From positions 1-7,838 of the forward strand of contig NHCX01000033.1 in the NCBI GenBank assembly GCA_002168015.1: a stretch of 7,838 nt of DNA. The letters run 5' to 3'. Source of the stretch: Verrucomicrobia bacterium TMED44. GTDB lineage: Bacteria > Verrucomicrobiota > Verrucomicrobiia > Opitutales > Seribacteraceae. Below, one piece after another: positions 6,115 to 7,838 of the stretch. Below the pieces are notes generated by a model that saw only the letters and a list, made by a program, of their open reading frames with translations, searched no databases and was not told the DNA's origin. The translations under genes and the position numbers were made by a program. Within the stretch, counting starts at the first letter, position 1. Every line of letters starts with the position of its first letter.

Positions 6115-7239
6115 ATGAAAGAGTTAACAAAATCAGAAAGTGTTTCTTTGTTGAATTTAATTCTCCCGAAGGAATCTATAGTATCAGTATCAGAGGCGAT
6201 TATTAATGCCGGTGCTAAAGGCGTTTTCCAAATTTCAGCGAGAGGATCTGTTCTAAACGAAGGGGGCTTTCTGCAAAAAATGTTTCCTCCTCCTGCTCCA
6301 GAGCAACATTTATTGCAAGCGTTAGTAAGAGATGATGCAATCGAACAAGTTATTGATGCCTCAGTTAAAGCTGGGAATTTAACAAAAGTTGGAACAGGTG
6401 CTGTCTTCACGATAGAATGCAATGAGGCTCTTACTTCAGAAAATTTCCCCGCAGATATAGTGGCAAAAGATGGGCATGAAATTCCTTCTAGGACTGCGAG
6501 TGAAATGGAAGCAATTTGCTGTATTTGTGAAAAAGGAATTGCAGATGACATTGCGAGTGCCGCATTACAAAATGGGGCTCCGGGTCCAACTGTTACTTTC
6601 GGAGAGGGTGGTGGAGTTCGTGATAAGATTCCAATGTTGAGAATAACCAAGGGTCCGGAAAAAGAATTTGTATGGTGTGTTGTAGATAAATCTGAGGCTG
6701 ACGATGTCTTCGCAGAAATGGCAAGAGCAGGAAGAATAACAGAACCTGGTCGTGGATTTATGTATTCCATACCTGTATCATCAGGTCTCATAAATGTTAG
6801 TAGCACAATTTCGTCCTCAGCACATGGAGCTAATATGGAACAAATCATTTCCGCAATTGACGAAATAAAAGGCGGAAAAGATTGGAGATCATTAGCTGAT
6901 GAGTCCAAATCTAAAGCACTAAAGACTACCTTTCTTGAAAACTTAGTTGGCCTTTACTGCATCGTACCTCGTGATCAATATTCAACTGTCTACGATGCAA
7001 TCCTTGAAGCTGGTGCTCCTGGTGTCAGTACAAATTTTGGAGTCATGATTGACGCGGAAGATTCGGAAGATGGTCAGCATCAAAACGAGGAGTGGGCACT
7101 TGTCTACACTTCGGTTGGCCCAAGCAGTGTTGACTCTGTCAGAGATTCGGTACAGAAAGATATTGAAAAATTAGGAATTGATCGTTTTGCATTTTACACA
7201 CTGCCAATCCCTCGTGCCTTAACTTATTTGGGAGGTTAA
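6115..7239 (+). CDS. Triple-domain PII-like protein, putative regulator of the DUF1538 transporter
   Basis: 374 residues, no signal peptide, presumably cytoplasmic. It reads as three ferredoxin-like PII domains at about 11-102, 131-222 and 275-366. Each opens with a strand and helix ending in a Gly-Ala motif (NAGAKG 31-36, NGAPG 153-157, EAGAPG 298-303), followed by a loop in the T-loop place and a second strand-helix-strand unit. Domain 2 is the best match to the PII-like proteins I associate with DUF1538: a Gly-rich loop (GEGGG 163-167), PEKE (181-184) and GRITEPGRGFMYSIPV (206-221). Domain 1 carries a Pro-rich loop (FPPPAPE 57-63) and domain 3 an acidic one (313-327). The tyrosine-bearing YRG uridylylation site of GlnB/GlnK is not seen. 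One base separates it from the transporter stop. Nucleotide or metabolite sensing with gating of the transporter is inferred from family and context. Classical PII proteins are single-domain trimers, so a three-domain chain could form a pseudo-trimer. Confidence 0.87.
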   Translation: MKELTKSESVSLLNLILPKESIVSVSEAIINAGAKGVFQISARGSVLNEGGFLQKMFPPPAPEQHLLQALVRDDAIEQVIDASVKAGNLTKVGTGAVFTIECNEALTSENFPADIVAKDGHEIPSRTASEMEAICCICEKGIADDIASAALQNGAPGPTVTFGEGGGVRDKIPMLRITKGPEKEFVWCVVDKSEADDVFAEMARAGRITEPGRGFMYSIPVSSGLINVSSTISSSAHGANMEQIISAIDEIKGGKDWRSLADESKSKALKTTFLENLVGLYCIVPRDQYSTVYDAILEAGAPGVSTNFGVMIDAEDSEDGQHQNEEWALVYTSVGPSSVDSVRDSVQKDIEKLGIDRFAFYTLPIPRALTYLGG

Positions 7240-7294
7240 TTTTTCGCGACATAAATTTCGTTAAATTATAGGGAATCCTGCAGTTTAAAGATTC
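7240..7294. other. Convergent intergenic region, no strong terminator seen
   Basis: These 55 bases lie between the 3' ends of the PII-like gene and prmA. The only inverted repeat I see is GAATC (7273-7277) with GATTC (7290-7294), a 5-bp stem with a 12-base loop and no clean T-run on either strand. This is too weak to call a rho-independent terminator. Confidence 0.5.
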
Positions 7295-7838
7295 TTAGTC
7301 ATTTATACTGTAGCATATCGTACTCCATTCTCCTTTTTGCTTCAATTCGTGTTTAAATGTGTAGTCAGTTGTATCTAAACATTGATTGTAGACTTTTATT
7401 ACATCTTCAGATTCATAATTAAGAATTCCTGAAATGATAAGACATGCACTATGTTCCAACATAGTAATTAGTGTCTTTGCATTTGATATCAAGACATCTG
7501 ATTGAATGTTTGCCACAATACATTTATAAGTATTTTTCTCTAATAAATTAATTTTTGTTTTTTTGAAAATTGCTGAGTTTTTTTCCAGATTTAAATTTGT
7601 ATTTATTATAGAATTGGAAATTGCATTTTCGTCATGATCAATGCCTAAGACATTTTTGAACCCAAGGGATTTTGCAAGTATACTTAGAATTCCTGACCCA
7701 CACCCAACATCTAAAAAAGAGTCTCTTGTTAGTTCAGGTAACTCGAATTTATCAATAAGAAACTCAATGCAAAGTCGAGTTGTCTCATGCTCTCCAGTTC
7801 CGAATGCCATTCCAGGATCAATATAGATGGGAGTTTCC
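7295..7838 (-). CDS. prmA: Ribosomal protein L11 methyltransferase, C-terminal part (5' end off window)
   Basis: Frame is open to the window edge; about 180 C-terminal residues are visible of a family usually near 290-300. PrmA uses S-adenosylmethionine to trimethylate ribosomal protein L11 in the cytoplasm. The visible part holds the catalytic domain: IDPGMAFGTGEHETT just inside the edge (the Met in this motif is internal, not a start), the SAM-binding LDVGCGSGILSIL, GIDHDENA with the acidic residue that contacts the SAM ribose, IVANIQSDVL in place of the usual VANI-L motif, and LIISGIL near the end. The N-terminal L11-recognition domain is outside the window. It ends with CYSIND and TAA at 7297-7295 and converges on the PII-like gene, so it belongs to another transcription unit. 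It appears intact where visible; a general class I methyltransferase is a less likely alternative given the FGTG-H-TT motif. Confidence 0.93.
   Translation of the reverse strand, partial: ETPIYIDPGMAFGTGEHETTRLCIEFLIDKFELPELTRDSFLDVGCGSGILSILAKSLGFKNVLGIDHDENAISNSIINTNLNLEKNSAIFKKTKINLLEKNTYKCIVANIQSDVLISNAKTLITMLEHSACLIISGILNYESEDVIKVYNQCLDTTDYTFKHELKQKGEWSTICYSIND

Noticed and set aside
5426..6908. Two long minus-strand open frames (5426-6130 and 6036-6908)
   Set aside because: They lie wholly antisense to the transporter and PII-like genes, whose plus-strand frames have clear family motifs; the antisense translations show no recognisable domain.
7641..7826. Plus-strand frame over prmA
   Set aside because: It is antisense to well-conserved PrmA SAM-binding motifs and has no independent support.

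Overview
The window is AT-rich bacterial DNA with four protein-coding genes and no RNA gene, mobile element, CRISPR array or phage gene that I can support. A prmA homologue, a lipobox-type signal peptide and a DUF1538/PII-like pair fit a Gram-negative bacterium. I cannot fix the phylum from sequence alone; the poor Shine-Dalgarno signals at most starts are only mildly informative.

Layout. (1) Positions 1-2584, minus strand: the first 861 codons of a very long coiled-coil protein whose 3' end lies outside the window. After a 31-residue head it consists of 23 complete tandem 36-residue repeats with no insertion or deletion, no proline after residue 5, no tryptophan and a single cysteine. (2) 2585-2678: a short AT-rich divergent intergenic region. 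(3) 2679-3863, plus: a predicted lipoprotein with a central coiled coil and an unrecognised C-terminal domain. (4) 3927-6113, plus: a DUF1538 membrane protein with two homologous membrane halves, separated by a polar linker of about 200 residues that carries an EF-hand-like calcium loop. (5) 6115-7239, plus: a soluble protein that reads as three tandem PII-like domains, starting one base after the transporter stop and having the best Shine-Dalgarno in the window. (6) 7295-7838, minus: the C-terminal part of ribosomal protein L11 methyltransferase (PrmA), convergent with the PII-like gene.

How they fit together. The DUF1538 protein and the triple PII-like protein look like one functional unit: a putative transporter with a dedicated PII-family regulator or sensor, tightly coupled in translation. 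The lipoprotein precedes them on the same strand but is separated by 63 bases containing a perfect TATAAT, so it may be transcribed separately. The giant coiled-coil protein is the most unusual object here. Its 36-residue repeat parses as two heptads plus two hendecads (10 turns per 36 residues), which predicts a nearly straight helical bundle over its whole visible length, and it shows a further two-repeat (72-residue) alternation of charge. I recognise no named family for it, and its function is unknown.
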